Below, one piece after another: positions 7,310-16,065 of a DNA stretch of 27,252 nucleotides. Each line of letters opens with the position of its first letter. The first letter of the stretch is position 1. The translations under genes and the position numbers were made by a program. Source of the stretch: Burkholderiales bacterium (GTDB lineage: Bacteria > Pseudomonadota > Gammaproteobacteria > Burkholderiales > Usitatibacteraceae); the NCBI GenBank assembly GCA_014378085.1, contig JACMOJ010000458.1:1-27252 (forward strand), written 5' to 3'. Below the pieces are notes generated by a model. That model had not been told where the DNA came from and ran no database searches. It saw only the letters and a list, made by a program, of their open reading frames with translations.

Positions 7310-8917
7310 CTAGAGTTTTTTGTTATTTTTGATCATGTCGGCAGCTTTCTCAGCAATCATGATCGTCGGCGCGTTAGTGTTGCCACCGACAATGCGTGGC
7401 ATCACCGACGCGTCGACCACCCGCAGACCTTCGATACCGTGCACACGCAGGGTGGCATCGACCACCGCCATTTCATCATTGCCCATACGGCAGGTGCCGA
7501 CCGGGTGGTAAATCGAATCCGCTTGGCTACGAATGAAGCCCTCAATTTCGGCGTCAGATGTTGCCGTGGCGGAGCGGTTCAGTTCGCGGCCGCCGTAGCG
7601 TGCCAGCGATGGGTGCGCCATGACTTCGCGCATCATGCGAAAACCTTTCACCATACGAGCGACGTCGTCAGGGTCGTCAAGAAAGTTTGGGTCAATTAGC
7701 GGCGATGCTAGCGGGTCCGCCGATTGTAGTGACACGCTCCCTCGGCTGTTTGGTCGCAACACACAGACGTGGCAAGAATAGCCGTGTCCGAGAGTGACTT
7801 TGCGGCCATGATCGACTAACTTGCCAATTACAAAATGAAATTGCAAATCGGGAATTGACTCCGCAGGATCGCTTTTCACAAAGCCGCCTGCCTCTGCAAA
7901 GTTAGTGGTGAGTAAGCCGCTGCGGTGACCCCGCCACTCCCCCATCCCCTTCAGCAAATGCCAGACGCCAATAAAGGAGACGCCGAATAAATCGGTGAGT
8001 GTTGGTGCATCGTAGACCTGTACTGCGTCTGCATGGTCGTGCAGATTGCGACCAATGCCTGCCAGGCTGTGGACGAGGGGAATGCCAAATTTCGATAACG
8101 AATCGGCGTTGCCGAGCCCTGACAACATCAGGATTTGGGGAGACTGGAAAGCGCCTGCACTGAGCAGCACTTCGCGACGAACGCGAATTTTACGTAGCGC
8201 GCCGTTTTGCAAAAACTCGGCGCCGACTGCGCGCCGACCTTCAAATAAAATCCGCGTGACGCGGGCGTTGGTCTCGACGGTCAGGTTGCTTCGCGCAAGG
8301 TGCGGCGCAATGTACGCCTTGGCGGCGCTGAATCGTTCACCCGCACGATGCGTTACTTGAAACATGCCTACGCCTTCTTGCTCAGCGCCATTAAAGTCGG
8401 GATTAATGGGAAACCCAGCTTCATGGCCAGCCTCGATAAACGCTCGACTGTGCCGATTCGGGTTCGCTAAGTCGCGAACGTTCAAGGGACCACCAACGCC
8501 GTGAAAGTCATCGCCGCCGCGCTCATTATTTTCGGCGCGTTTGAAATACGGTAGGACGTCGTCGTAGGACCAACCCACATTACCCAATTCGGCCCAGTGG
8601 TCGTAGTCAGCGCGGTGACCACGCGCATAAATCATGGCGTTGATCGAACTCGATCCGCCCAGCACTTTGCCACGCGGCTGATAGCCGACACGGCCGTTGA
8701 GCCCGCGTTGTGGCACGGTGTCGAATGTCCAATTTGCCGTGCCGGTCTGCGCCATCACCGCCATGCCCGCCGGGCAGTGAATCAGTACGCTGGTATCGCG
8801 CGGCCCTGCTTCGAGCAACGTGACATGGGTGTCACGATCTTCGGAAAGGCGACCGGCGAGTGTGCAACCAGCCGAGCCCGCGCCAAGGATTAGATAGTCG
8901 GTGATGCTCTCAGACAT
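7310..8917 (-). CDS. GMC family FAD-dependent alcohol dehydrogenase (choline dehydrogenase-like)
   Basis: Glucose-methanol-choline oxidoreductase of 535 residues. The N-terminal FAD-binding motif is [19 protein letters not shown] signature 1 appears as [18 protein letters not shown], and signature 2 follows the [13 protein letters not shown] segment. The active-site region HPVGTCRMG and the C-terminal [19 protein letters not shown] contain the conserved His and Asn. I prefer the ATG at 8917, because the longer version needs a TTG at 8944 and adds nothing conserved. It oxidises a primary alcohol to an aldehyde. The gene upstream on the same strand is an aldehyde dehydrogenase 74 bases away, so the pair could carry an alcohol to its acid. 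The real substrate (choline, aliphatic or aromatic alcohol) is not determined; BetA identity is not claimed. Confidence 0.92.
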   Translation of the reverse strand: MSESITDYLILGAGSAGCTLAGRLSEDRDTHVTLLEAGPRDTSVLIHCPAGMAVMAQTGTANWTFDTVPQRGLNGRVGYQPRGKVLGGSSSINAMIYARGHRADYDHWAELGNVGWSYDDVLPYFKRAENNERGGDDFHGVGGPLNVRDLANPNRHSRAFIEAGHEAGFPINPDFNGAEQEGVGMFQVTHRAGERFSAAKAYIAPHLARSNLTVETNARVTRILFEGRRAVGAEFLQNGALRKIRVRREVLLSAGAFQSPQILMLSGLGNADSLSKFGIPLVHSLAGIGRNLHDHADAVQVYDAPTLTDLFGVSFIGVWHLLKGMGEWRGHRSGLLTTNFAEAGGFVKSDPAESIPDLQFHFVIGKLVDHGRKVTLGHGYSCHVCVLRPNSRGSVSLQSADPLASPLIDPNFLDDPDDVARMVKGFRMMREVMAHPSLARYGGRELNRSATATSDAEIEGFIRSQADSIYHPVGTCRMGNDEMAVVDATLRVHGIEGLRVVDASVMPRIVGGNTNAPTIMIAEKAADMIKNNKKL

Positions 8918-8991
8918 ATTGTGTAGTTGCTCGGTTCGCTTCAAAGGAGGTATGCAAGCCAGTGGTTGGTTGCTGGCGTGCCGCTAGATAA

Positions 8992-10446
8992 TCACTTCAG
9001 CAGAAACTTAATGAGCGCCTCAAAGCGTTTACCAAAAGGCGGTTGGAACATGGCCAAGCCGTTGAAACGCGATTGATAAAAAATCGGCTTGGACTTCGAA
9101 AACGTATCAAACCCAACCTTGCCGTGGTAAGCGCCCATGCCGGACGGGCCAACGCCACCGAACGGCAAATCTTCTTGGGAGATATGCAGGAGTGTCTCGT
9201 TGATCGACACACCGCCGGTCACCGTTTCATCAACGACTTGATCAATCTGCCGACGCTCGTGGCCGAAGTAGTAAAGCGCTAGTGGGCGGGGCCGCGCGTT
9301 GATGTAAGTAATGGCGCTGTCAAGCGTGTCGTATGGGATCAACGGCAGAATCGGCCCGAAAATCTCTTCTTGCAGGAGGCGGCAATCACCAGTTGCACCG
9401 GTAACAATGGTTGGCGCAAGCTTTTGTGACCCGGCAAGATTTTCGCCGCCATTGTTGAGTGGGTATATGGTCGCCCCAGCCGCGCGGGCGTCATCGAGAT
9501 AGCCATGCAGTCGCGCAAGGTGACGCTCATTTACCAAGGCGGTGTAGTCAGGGTTGCTGGCAAGTGTTGGGTAGTGCGTTGAAACAAAACGTCGCGCCGC
9601 GTCGATAAATTCGCTTTCTTTCCCCCGCGGCAACAGCACGTAATCAGGGGCGATACAGGTCTGCCCGGCATTCAGGCATTTGCCGAACATGATGCGTGAT
9701 ACCGCGTAATTCATGTCGGCGTCTGGTCCAACGATGGCTGGCGATTTTCCGCCGAGCTCAAGGGTGACGGGCGTGAGGCGTTCGGCAGACGCTTGCATGA
9801 CCAGCTTGCCTACAGCGGTGGTACCGGTAAACAGCAAATGAACAAAGGGTAACTTTGAAAACGCCTGCGCCACATCGGCCGCGCCGTTGACGACCAGCAC
9901 CTCACCGCCTGAAAAGTACGTCTTGATCAGTGTCGCGAACAATTTGCCGGTGCGAGGCGTGAATTCGCTCATCTTGATGAATGCCCGGTTGTCAGCCGCC
10001 AATGCGCCGACCAATGGTGCCACCGCCAGTAATATGGGGTAATTCCACGGCACGATGATGCCAATCACGCCAAGCGGTTGAGGCCGAATCTCATTTCGTG
10101 CCGGTAAAAACCACATTGATGCCCAGCTACGTTTAGGCGCCATCCAACGGTGGACGTGGTCTCTCGCATGTTTGATTGCGGCGATTGCCGGGAACAACTC
10201 AAGTAGCCTTGTTTCGTGGTGAGACCGATGACCGAAGTCGGCGGAAATCGCGGCGCAAATCTCGTCAATATTGTCCTTCAACAGCGACTCAAGCCGTAAC
10301 AATTGCGTGCGCCGCCAAGCGAGGCTCGGCTTACGGTCGGTCTCATAGGCGTCGCGCAGACGTGTAAGCGCAGCGGCGAGCGCGATATCTACATCGATTC
10401 CGCTTGCGTGGATGGGCTCAATATTGGGGGCATTGCTTAAATCCAT
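8992..10446 (-). CDS. Aldehyde dehydrogenase, coniferyl-aldehyde-dehydrogenase-like
   Basis: NAD(P)-dependent aldehyde dehydrogenase of 484 residues from the ATG at 10446. The PWNYP motif lies near residues 133-137, the catalytic base Glu230 is in LELGGKSP, and the nucleophile Cys264 is in NAGQTCIAPDY. The C-terminus has LPFGGVGPSGMGAYHGKVGFDTFS, typical of the class 3 / CalB-type branch that includes coniferyl aldehyde dehydrogenases and fatty aldehyde dehydrogenases. A longer in-frame start at 10530 adds an unconserved Arg/Ser-rich segment and is rejected. It probably forms an operon with the downstream GMC oxidoreductase. Given the lipid genes in this window, a fatty aldehyde is as plausible a substrate as a lignin-derived one. 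Confidence 0.92.
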   Translation of the reverse strand: MDLSNAPNIEPIHASGIDVDIALAAALTRLRDAYETDRKPSLAWRRTQLLRLESLLKDNIDEICAAISADFGHRSHHETRLLELFPAIAAIKHARDHVHRWMAPKRSWASMWFLPARNEIRPQPLGVIGIIVPWNYPILLAVAPLVGALAADNRAFIKMSEFTPRTGKLFATLIKTYFSGGEVLVVNGAADVAQAFSKLPFVHLLFTGTTAVGKLVMQASAERLTPVTLELGGKSPAIVGPDADMNYAVSRIMFGKCLNAGQTCIAPDYVLLPRGKESEFIDAARRFVSTHYPTLASNPDYTALVNERHLARLHGYLDDARAAGATIYPLNNGGENLAGSQKLAPTIVTGATGDCRLLQEEIFGPILPLIPYDTLDSAITYINARPRPLALYYFGHERRQIDQVVDETVTGGVSINETLLHISQEDLPFGGVGPSGMGAYHGKVGFDTFSKSKPIFYQSRFNGLAMFQPPFGKRFEALIKFLLK

Positions 10447-10596
10447 GGACTTCCGATCGCGGCGACAATACGTTCGTGGCTTGGAACGGTCGTTAGAATA
10501 GCAGTGGAAAAACGTCCGCGACACACTCAATTAGATTGAAGCGTCTAAATTGTCGCGGCGCAACATGATTGAATCGCGGGGGATTGGTGAGCGCGC

Positions 10597-11280
10597 ATGG
10601 CAATGCTTGAACACTTGAATCGGCTGGATGCGCTGCGCGGATCGGCGCAACACCGGGCTGATTTTTTTGCTGACGTGAAGCGGGTCAAACGCTGGCAGCG
10701 CCTGCGGCTGGGCTACACCTATCGCGATTTGACGGTTGATACGCGGTTTGGGCCAGCGACGGCATTTTTTTTGGATGAGCTCTATGGCGATAAAGAGACG
10801 TTGATTCGCGATCGAGATTTGCTGCGTATGTACCCGACAATAAAACGCCTGTTACCGAAGTTTGCCTTCGAAACGCTCAGCAGTGCGCTCGCGCTCGATG
10901 TGCTTTCCGAAGAGTTCGATCAGGCGATCGCGACCGAACTGCGGGACATGCCGATCAATAATGGCGCGTATTGTGCGGCGTTTCGGGCAGTGGGTCGCAA
11001 GGCCGATCGACTCCGCCAGGTCGCGGTGATGCAAGACGTCGGCCACGGCCTCGACGCGGTGGTGAAAAAGCCTTTGATTTTTGCGACACTCAAGATGTTA
11101 AGACGACCTTCGAAAATTGCGGGGCTCGCCGACATGCAACAGTTTTTAGAGTCGGGCTTCACCGCATTTCGGCACATGAAGGGCGCGGCACCATTTCTGC
11201 ACACCATTGCCGAACGCGAAACCGCGCTGATTGAGGCGATCTTTTCCGGGGGGATTCCAATATTGCGTCCCGAGGTGTGA
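10597..11280 (+). CDS. Conserved hypothetical protein with FFLDELYG motif
   Basis: A 227-residue, mostly helical soluble protein with no signal peptide or membrane segment. The most striking stretch is FGPATAFFLDELYG (residues 51-64), followed by an Arg/Asp-rich helix and a YCAAFRAVGRKADR segment. I recognise it only as a family of hypothetical proteins seen in betaproteobacteria (possibly DUF8198) and do not assign a function. The start ATG is preceded by GGTGAG. Its TGA overlaps the GTG start of the following apbE gene (GTGA), so the two proteins are made from one message and are likely coupled. It is divergent from the aldehyde dehydrogenase gene, with 150 bases between the two starts. Confidence 0.75.
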   Translation: MAMLEHLNRLDALRGSAQHRADFFADVKRVKRWQRLRLGYTYRDLTVDTRFGPATAFFLDELYGDKETLIRDRDLLRMYPTIKRLLPKFAFETLSSALALDVLSEEFDQAIATELRDMPINNGAYCAAFRAVGRKADRLRQVAVMQDVGHGLDAVVKKPLIFATLKMLRRPSKIAGLADMQQFLESGFTAFRHMKGAAPFLHTIAERETALIEAIFSGGIPILRPEV

Positions 11281-12191
11281 GGTTGGAGCGTTACCGGTTT
11301 GCATTCCGCGCGATGGCTTGCGAAAACGTGGTTGAGCTGTTTGCCACAACGCCTGAACAAGCCACGACTGCCGCAAATGCAGCGATTGAGGAAGTGCGGC
11401 GAATTGAGCGTAAGTATTCTCGATACCTGAAGGACAGTGTGGTGTCCCAAATTAACCGCGCTAGCATTGCCGATGACCGCAGCGCATGGACCGAAGTCGA
11501 TGAGGAAACAACGCTGTTATTGGATTTTGCGGGATCCTGTTTTCAACAAAGCGGCGGGTTGTTCGACATCACGTCGGGTGTGTTGCGGCGCGCCTGGGAT
11601 TTCAAATCCGGCACATTGCCACCGTCTCACGCGATCGAGTCGCTCCTACCGCTAGTTGGCTGGCAGTGTGTCAGCCGTCGGGACAACGCCATCCAATTCA
11701 CTCGCGCGGGCATGGAGATCGACTTTGGCGGTTTCGGCAAGGAATATGCGGCAGACCGCGCGGCCGCAGTGTTGCTCGCGCACGGGGTAGCGCATGGTTT
11801 TATTGACCTTGGGGGCGACGTGGTGGTCACTGGGCCGCAGCAGGACGGTGCGGCATGGTCACTTGGCATCCGACACCCGCGAAACGACGGTGTCGTCTTG
11901 GAAACAGTTGCCATCGCTAGCGGGGCGGTCGCTACCAGCGGCGATTACGAACGATTTATGGAAATTGATGGCGTCCGCTATTGCCATATTCTGGATCCGC
12001 GCAGCGGGCGGCCGGTGGCAGGCCTGCAATCGGTGACCGTTTTTGCGCCGAGCTGTTTGATTGCCGGGGCAATCACTACTATCGCCATGCTCAAGGGCAA
12101 TCGCGACGGAATTGATTGGTTGGGGACGGTGCTTACCGACGGCTTACGCGGCTTGGCGGTGGATCAGATGGGACGTATAAAGCGTTATTGA
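11277..12191 (+). CDS. apbE: FAD:protein FMN transferase (ApbE family)
   Basis: Transfers FMN from FAD onto threonine or serine of target flavoproteins. Seen in the 304-residue protein: FDITSGVLRRAWDF, DFGGFGKEYAADRAA, FIDLGGDVVVTGP and HILDPRSGRPV, all family hallmarks in the right order. Two points are odd. There is no lipoprotein or Sec signal at the N-terminus, whereas many ApbE proteins are periplasmic, so this one looks cytosolic. Also, the segment usually written ADALAT, whose Asp helps bind the metal, reads AGAITT here, with Gly at 264. Activity may therefore use a different metal ligand set or be reduced. The GTG start overlaps the stop of the upstream FFLDELYG protein. No flavinylation target such as Nqr, Rnf or an FMN-binding domain is in the window. 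Confidence 0.88.
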   Translation: MRLERYRFAFRAMACENVVELFATTPEQATTAANAAIEEVRRIERKYSRYLKDSVVSQINRASIADDRSAWTEVDEETTLLLDFAGSCFQQSGGLFDITSGVLRRAWDFKSGTLPPSHAIESLLPLVGWQCVSRRDNAIQFTRAGMEIDFGGFGKEYAADRAAAVLLAHGVAHGFIDLGGDVVVTGPQQDGAAWSLGIRHPRNDGVVLETVAIASGAVATSGDYERFMEIDGVRYCHILDPRSGRPVAGLQSVTVFAPSCLIAGAITTIAMLKGNRDGIDWLGTVLTDGLRGLAVDQMGRIKRY

Positions 12192-12348
12192 TGCCGACAA
12201 GGCGAATTTCAGTGCGTCGCTCAGCGTGTCGCAAGGGGGCTGCATGATAAACTTTGCTGGCTTTTTTGCGTCGCGTCGGCCACACAAACGGTCCAGGTAT
12301 GTGGTCATATACAGTTGATTTCATTATTGTTTTTTACGGAAACCGGTC

Positions 12349-13614
12349 ATGCCAGATACTTTCCAGGCCTCACAAACGCTCGCCAACGTCGATCCTGAAA
12401 TCTTTAACGTGATTCAGAAAGAGAATCGTCGTCAAGAAGAGCACATCGAGTTGATCGCCTCCGAGAATTACACCAGCCCCGCCGTGATGCAGGCGCAGGG
12501 CTCGCAGTTGACCAACAAGTATGCAGAAGGTTATCCGGGGAAGCGCTATTACGGCGGCTGCGAATACGTCGATATTGCCGAAACGTTAGCTATTGAGCGT
12601 CTTCGCAAATTGTACGGCGCGGATGTGCACGGCTATGCCGCAAACGTGCAGGCGAATTCCGGTTCACAAGCTAACCAAGCGGTATTTCTGGCCTGCCTAA
12701 AGCCCGGTGATACTTTCCTCGGTATGAATCTCGCGATGGGCGGACACTTGACCCACGGCGCGTCGGTCAATATGAGTGGCAAGTGGTTCAACGTCATCAG
12801 TTATGGCTTGGATGCAAACGAGGTGATCGACTATGTGGAAATGGAGCGGCTTGCGCGCGAACACAAGCCGAAGATGATCATCGCTGGTGCATCGGCGTAT
12901 GCGCTCAAAATCGACTTTGCGCGGTTTGCGGCGGTCGCCAAAGAAATTGGTGCGGTGTTTTTAGTTGATATGGCGCATTATTCCGGGCTTATCGCCGCTG
13001 GTGTGTACCCCTCACCGCTGCCACACGCGGATATCGTTACCTCGACAACTCACAAAAGCCTGCGCGGGCCGCGCGGCGGCATCATATTGATGAAGCCGGA
13101 GTTTGAAAAGGCGATCAATTCAGCGATCTTCCCGGGCTTGCAGGGTGGGCCATTAATGCACGTGATTGCGGCCAAAGCCGTTGCCTTTAAAGAGGCGCTG
13201 GACCCATCTTTCAAGGTCTATCAAACACAAGTCTTGAAGAACGCTGACGTGTTGGCAAAGACGCTCATTAAGCGCGGCTTGCGTATCGTCTCGGGCCGCA
13301 CCGAATCGCACGTCATGCTGGTCGATTTGCGCGCGAAAAACATCACAGGAAAAGAAGCTGAAGCCATACTTGGTGAAGCGCACATCACCGTCAATAAAAA
13401 TGCCATCCCGAATGATCCGGAAAAACCGTTTATTACCTCGGGTATTCGTCTGGGCTCACCGGCCATGACTACACGTGGCTTTAAGGAGGCCGAAGCCGAG
13501 CTTACTGGCAACCTGATTGCGGATTTGCTGGATAACCCGCGTGATCCTGCCAACGTTGTGGCGGTGCGCGAAAAAGTCGCTGCACTGACCAAACGTTTTC
13601 CGGTCTATTCGTAG
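12349..13614 (+). CDS. glyA: Serine hydroxymethyltransferase
   Basis: Pyridoxal-phosphate enzyme that interconverts serine and glycine with tetrahydrofolate and supplies one-carbon units. The 421-residue length matches bacterial GlyA. The PLP-lysine is in [13 protein letters not shown], preceded by [19 protein letters not shown]-terminal [14 protein letters not shown] and [20 protein letters not shown] are family signatures. It heads the conserved glyA-nrdR-rib block. The 157 bases upstream include a TGATAAACT stretch (12243-12251) that could be a -10 region, but no convincing -35 partner was seen. The glycine and 5,10-methylene-THF it makes feed purine synthesis, which links loosely to the GTP that starts riboflavin synthesis. 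Confidence 0.97.
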   Translation: MPDTFQASQTLANVDPEIFNVIQKENRRQEEHIELIASENYTSPAVMQAQGSQLTNKYAEGYPGKRYYGGCEYVDIAETLAIERLRKLYGADVHGYAANVQANSGSQANQAVFLACLKPGDTFLGMNLAMGGHLTHGASVNMSGKWFNVISYGLDANEVIDYVEMERLAREHKPKMIIAGASAYALKIDFARFAAVAKEIGAVFLVDMAHYSGLIAAGVYPSPLPHADIVTSTTHKSLRGPRGGIILMKPEFEKAINSAIFPGLQGGPLMHVIAAKAVAFKEALDPSFKVYQTQVLKNADVLAKTLIKRGLRIVSGRTESHVMLVDLRAKNITGKEAEAILGEAHITVNKNAIPNDPEKPFITSGIRLGSPAMTTRGFKEAEAELTGNLIADLLDNPRDPANVVAVREKVAALTKRFPVYS

Positions 13615-13634
13615 TGCTTTGAACCACAGGGCGA

Positions 13635-13733
13635 GTGAACAAGTGAAGAGTGAACAACTGAACTGTGGCTTGCGAGGCAGACGCCTCATTCAGGCATTCA
13701 CGCGTCCACGTGTTCACCCGCTCATGTGTTCAC
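13635..13733. repeat. Four copies of a GTGAACA-core repeat between glyA and nrdR
   Basis: Two direct copies, GTGAACAAGTG (13635-13645) and GTGAACAACTG (13650-13660), are followed by two inverted copies, CACGTGTTCAC (13707-13717) and CATGTGTTCAC (13723-13733). Between them lies a small hairpin GAGGC-AGAC-GCCTC (13674-13687). The inverted arrangement could fold into a long imperfect stem in the mRNA just before the nrdR start. No T-run follows, so a terminator is not supported. Confidence 0.6.
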
Positions 13734-13743
13734 CTTCGCGCCG

Positions 13744-14193
13744 ATGAAGTGTCCATTTTGCGGCGCGCAAGAAACGCAAGTCATCGATTCTCGGGTATCG
13801 GATGAGGGTGATCAAGTCCGCCGCCGCCGCCGCTGTACGGTCTGCCACAAGCGTTTTACTACGTATGAAAACGCCGAGTTGCGCATGCCAACAGTGGTCA
13901 AGTCCAACGGCCAGCGTGAGGACTATTCGCGGAAAAAAATTGAAATGAGCATTCACCGTGCGCTGCATAAGCGCCCGGTACCGGAAGAACAAATTGCCGC
14001 CGCAGTAGAGCGTATCGAACAGGCGCTGCTGAATGAGGCGCGTCGCGAGCTGCCGACGCGCAAGGTTGGCGAAATGGTGATGGCCGAACTAAAACAACTT
14101 GACCAGGTAGGATATGTGCGCTTTGCGTCTGTTTACCGCAGCTTTTCTGATGTTGAGGAATTTAAGCAAGCCATTCGGGAAGTCACGAAGTGA
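13744..14193 (+). CDS. nrdR: Transcriptional repressor NrdR
   Basis: Zinc-ribbon and ATP-cone repressor of ribonucleotide reductase genes. The protein begins MKCPFCGAQETQVIDSR, and CTVCHKRFTTYE completes the four-cysteine zinc site. The ATP-cone follows from residue about 49. The 149-residue length is standard. An earlier in-frame start at 13726 would add six unconserved residues and is rejected because NrdR family proteins begin at MKCPFC. The position between glyA and ribD is the conserved one in betaproteobacteria and many other proteobacteria. Confidence 0.97.
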   Translation: MKCPFCGAQETQVIDSRVSDEGDQVRRRRRCTVCHKRFTTYENAELRMPTVVKSNGQREDYSRKKIEMSIHRALHKRPVPEEQIAAAVERIEQALLNEARRELPTRKVGEMVMAELKQLDQVGYVRFASVYRSFSDVEEFKQAIREVTK

Positions 14194-14233
14194 GGTTGCA
14201 AGTTGTGCGAGTTGTGTGTGCCGCGCGTGCCAC

Positions 14234-14259
14234 GCTGGCACCACGGGCTGGCACCACGG
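14234..14259. repeat. Two exact tandem copies of a 13-bp unit before ribD
   Basis: GCTGGCACCACGG occurs twice back to back at 14234-14246 and 14247-14259 in the 83-base nrdR-ribD gap. The gap is too short for an FMN riboswitch and shows no RFN-like conserved segments, so riboflavin feedback at this point is not supported. Confidence 0.7.
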
Positions 14260-14276
14260 GCGTGCTGGTTTATTAA

Positions 14277-15383
14277 ATGACACCATTCACGGCCGTTGAT
14301 CACGCGATGATGGCGCGGGCCATTCAGGTGGCCGAACAAGGCCGCGCGTTGGCGACACCCAATCCGTTTGTCGGCTGCGTCATCGTCAAGCATGGTCGCA
14401 TCATTGGTGAAGGCTTCACCCGCGCCGGTGGACGCCCACACGCTGAGGCAGACGCCTTGGCAAATTGTCATGAATCCGCTGCGGGGGCGACGGTTTACTC
14501 AACCCTTGAGCCTTGTGCGCTCCATGCCAATTCGCGTGGCCCGGCGTGTTCTGATTTGCTGATTGCCGCCAAGGTTGCGCGCGTGGTGTCTGCATTGCAC
14601 GATCCGTTTGAAGGTGTCGATGGCAAGGGGCACGAAAACCTTGAGCGGGCAGGTATCACACTGGATATTGGGCTAATGAGTGCGGAGGTAGAACGTCAGC
14701 TAAAGGCGTTTTTACAGCGCGTGCGAATTGGGCGGCCCTATGTGACCGTGAAGGTCGCCGCCAGCCTCGACGGCAAAACCGCACTTGCCAATGGTCTTTC
14801 CCAATGGATAACGTCGGCAGAAGCGCGGCGCGACGTCCACGCCATGCGACGCGATAGTTGTGCGGTAATGACGGGTGTCGGAACGCTGCTAGCCGATGAT
14901 CCCGCGCTAACGGTGCGCGATGTGGAGTGCCAGCGCCAGCCGCTGCGTGTGTTGCTCGATAGCCGCTTAGATGTGCCGGACGAGGCAAAGATTCTGGCGG
15001 GTGGTAACACGCTGGTGGTGACCGCAACGGGGCCTGAGGCGCGCGCCGAAACGCTGCGAGCGCGCGGGATAGATGTCTGCCGCGTGCCGACCGAAGCGCT
15101 AAAGGGGAAGGTCGATCTACCTGCCATGATGCAGATGCTTGGGGCCAGAAAATTAAACGCGTTATTAGTGGAAACGGGCGCAAAGTTGAACGGCTCCTTG
15201 CTCGCTGCCGGAGTGGTTGACGAAATCGTGGCCTACCTTGCCCCATCGATATTAGGGGATAACGCCAAAGGTTTGTTTGCAATTGAGCCGCTCGCCTCGC
15301 TGCGGGATAAAATTCAACTTTCGTTCAGCGACGTCCGCCAGATTGGGCCGGATCTGAAGATCACCGCAAGGATCAACCAGTAA
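14277..15383 (+). CDS. ribD: Bifunctional diaminohydroxyphosphoribosylaminopyrimidine deaminase / 5-amino-6-(5-phosphoribosylamino)uracil reductase
   Basis: Carries out the second and third steps of riboflavin synthesis. The N-terminal deaminase domain (about 1-150) has the zinc and proton-shuttle motif HAEADAL and a PC-x10-C segment (PCALHANSRGPAC). The spacing of the two cysteines is two residues longer than in the common PC-x8-C form, which I read as a lineage variant. The C-terminal reductase domain begins at RPYVTVKVAASLDGKTAL and contains ITSAEARRDVHAMR and VGTLLADDPALTVR. Length 368 is normal. The ATG at 14277 lacks an obvious Shine-Dalgarno; an ATG at 14304 is a weaker alternative. 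The riboflavin synthase gene follows after 2 bases, indicating one operon. Confidence 0.95.
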   Translation: MTPFTAVDHAMMARAIQVAEQGRALATPNPFVGCVIVKHGRIIGEGFTRAGGRPHAEADALANCHESAAGATVYSTLEPCALHANSRGPACSDLLIAAKVARVVSALHDPFEGVDGKGHENLERAGITLDIGLMSAEVERQLKAFLQRVRIGRPYVTVKVAASLDGKTALANGLSQWITSAEARRDVHAMRRDSCAVMTGVGTLLADDPALTVRDVECQRQPLRVLLDSRLDVPDEAKILAGGNTLVVTATGPEARAETLRARGIDVCRVPTEALKGKVDLPAMMQMLGARKLNALLVETGAKLNGSLLAAGVVDEIVAYLAPSILGDNAKGLFAIEPLASLRDKIQLSFSDVRQIGPDLKITARINQ

Positions 15384-15385
15384 TT

Positions 15386-15997
15386 ATGTTCACGGGCATT
15401 ATTGAGACCACAGGCGTCATTCAATCATCCGAATCTTCCCCCGCAAACTTGCGGTTGACGATTGCCGCGCCAAAGTTGGGGTTACACCAAGTGAGTGTGG
15501 GCGACTCGATCGCGGTGAACGGCTGCTGCCTCACCGTCGTTAGCAAGACCACTGACTCGTTTTCGGTCGATGTTTCCAACGAGTCGCTGTCGTTGACGTC
15601 CGGATTTCCGCAAGGGGCGATTGTCAATTTGGAAAAGTCGCTGCGTTTTGGCGATCGACTTGGCGGACACTTGGTGAGTGGTCACGTTGATGGTATCGGT
15701 ACCGTCAGCCGAATGGAGGATCTGGGCGCGTCATGGCGCTTGGTGATTGATGCTCCGCATGAGCTCGCAAAATTTGTGGCGCGCAAAGGCTCAATTACCG
15801 TCAATGGTGTTTCGCTAACGGTGAACAAGGTCGCTGATACGCCCACCGGAAGCTGCACGTTTGAAATTAATATCATCCCGCATACCTATCAGGTCACAAG
15901 TATTCGCGGCCTTCACAGCGGCATTAAGGTGAACCTTGAAATTGACCTGCTGGCGCGTTACGTTGAGCGGATGATGCAGGATGGCGTGAAAAAATAG
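15386..15997 (+). CDS. ribE: Riboflavin synthase, alpha chain
   Basis: Dismutates two 6,7-dimethyl-8-ribityllumazine molecules to riboflavin. The 203-residue protein has the expected two lumazine-binding barrels: the first starts [12 protein letters not shown] and contains [12 protein letters not shown], and the second starts at about residue 97 with [11 protein letters not shown] and contains [13 protein letters not shown]. The C-terminal helix RYVERMMQ mediates trimer formation in the family. Also called ribC in some organisms. Only 2 bases separate it from ribD. Confidence 0.96.
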   Translation: MFTGIIETTGVIQSSESSPANLRLTIAAPKLGLHQVSVGDSIAVNGCCLTVVSKTTDSFSVDVSNESLSLTSGFPQGAIVNLEKSLRFGDRLGGHLVSGHVDGIGTVSRMEDLGASWRLVIDAPHELAKFVARKGSITVNGVSLTVNKVADTPTGSCTFEINIIPHTYQVTSIRGLHSGIKVNLEIDLLARYVERMMQDGVKK

Positions 15998-16065
15998 CGC
16001 CAGTTTTGACGCAGAACCGATTTTTTTTTGCAGACGCATTGAACAAAACCACAACGGAGCAAAAC

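Noticed and set aside
8943..8986. AAAGGAGGT followed by an 11-codon plus-strand frame (leader peptide candidate)
   Set aside because: The Shine-Dalgarno is only one base from the ATG, too close to work, and no gene follows on that strand.
14194..14276. FMN riboswitch upstream of ribD
   Set aside because: The gap is only 83 bases and shows none of the conserved RFN segments; only a 13-bp tandem repeat is present.
14656..15282. Minus-strand frame of 208 codons
   Set aside because: Antisense to ribD, with Arg/Pro/Ser-rich composition typical of a shadow frame; ribD is well supported.
16021..16029. Run of nine T residues after ribE, considered as a terminator
   Set aside because: No stem precedes it, and the following ribBA gene belongs to the same operon.
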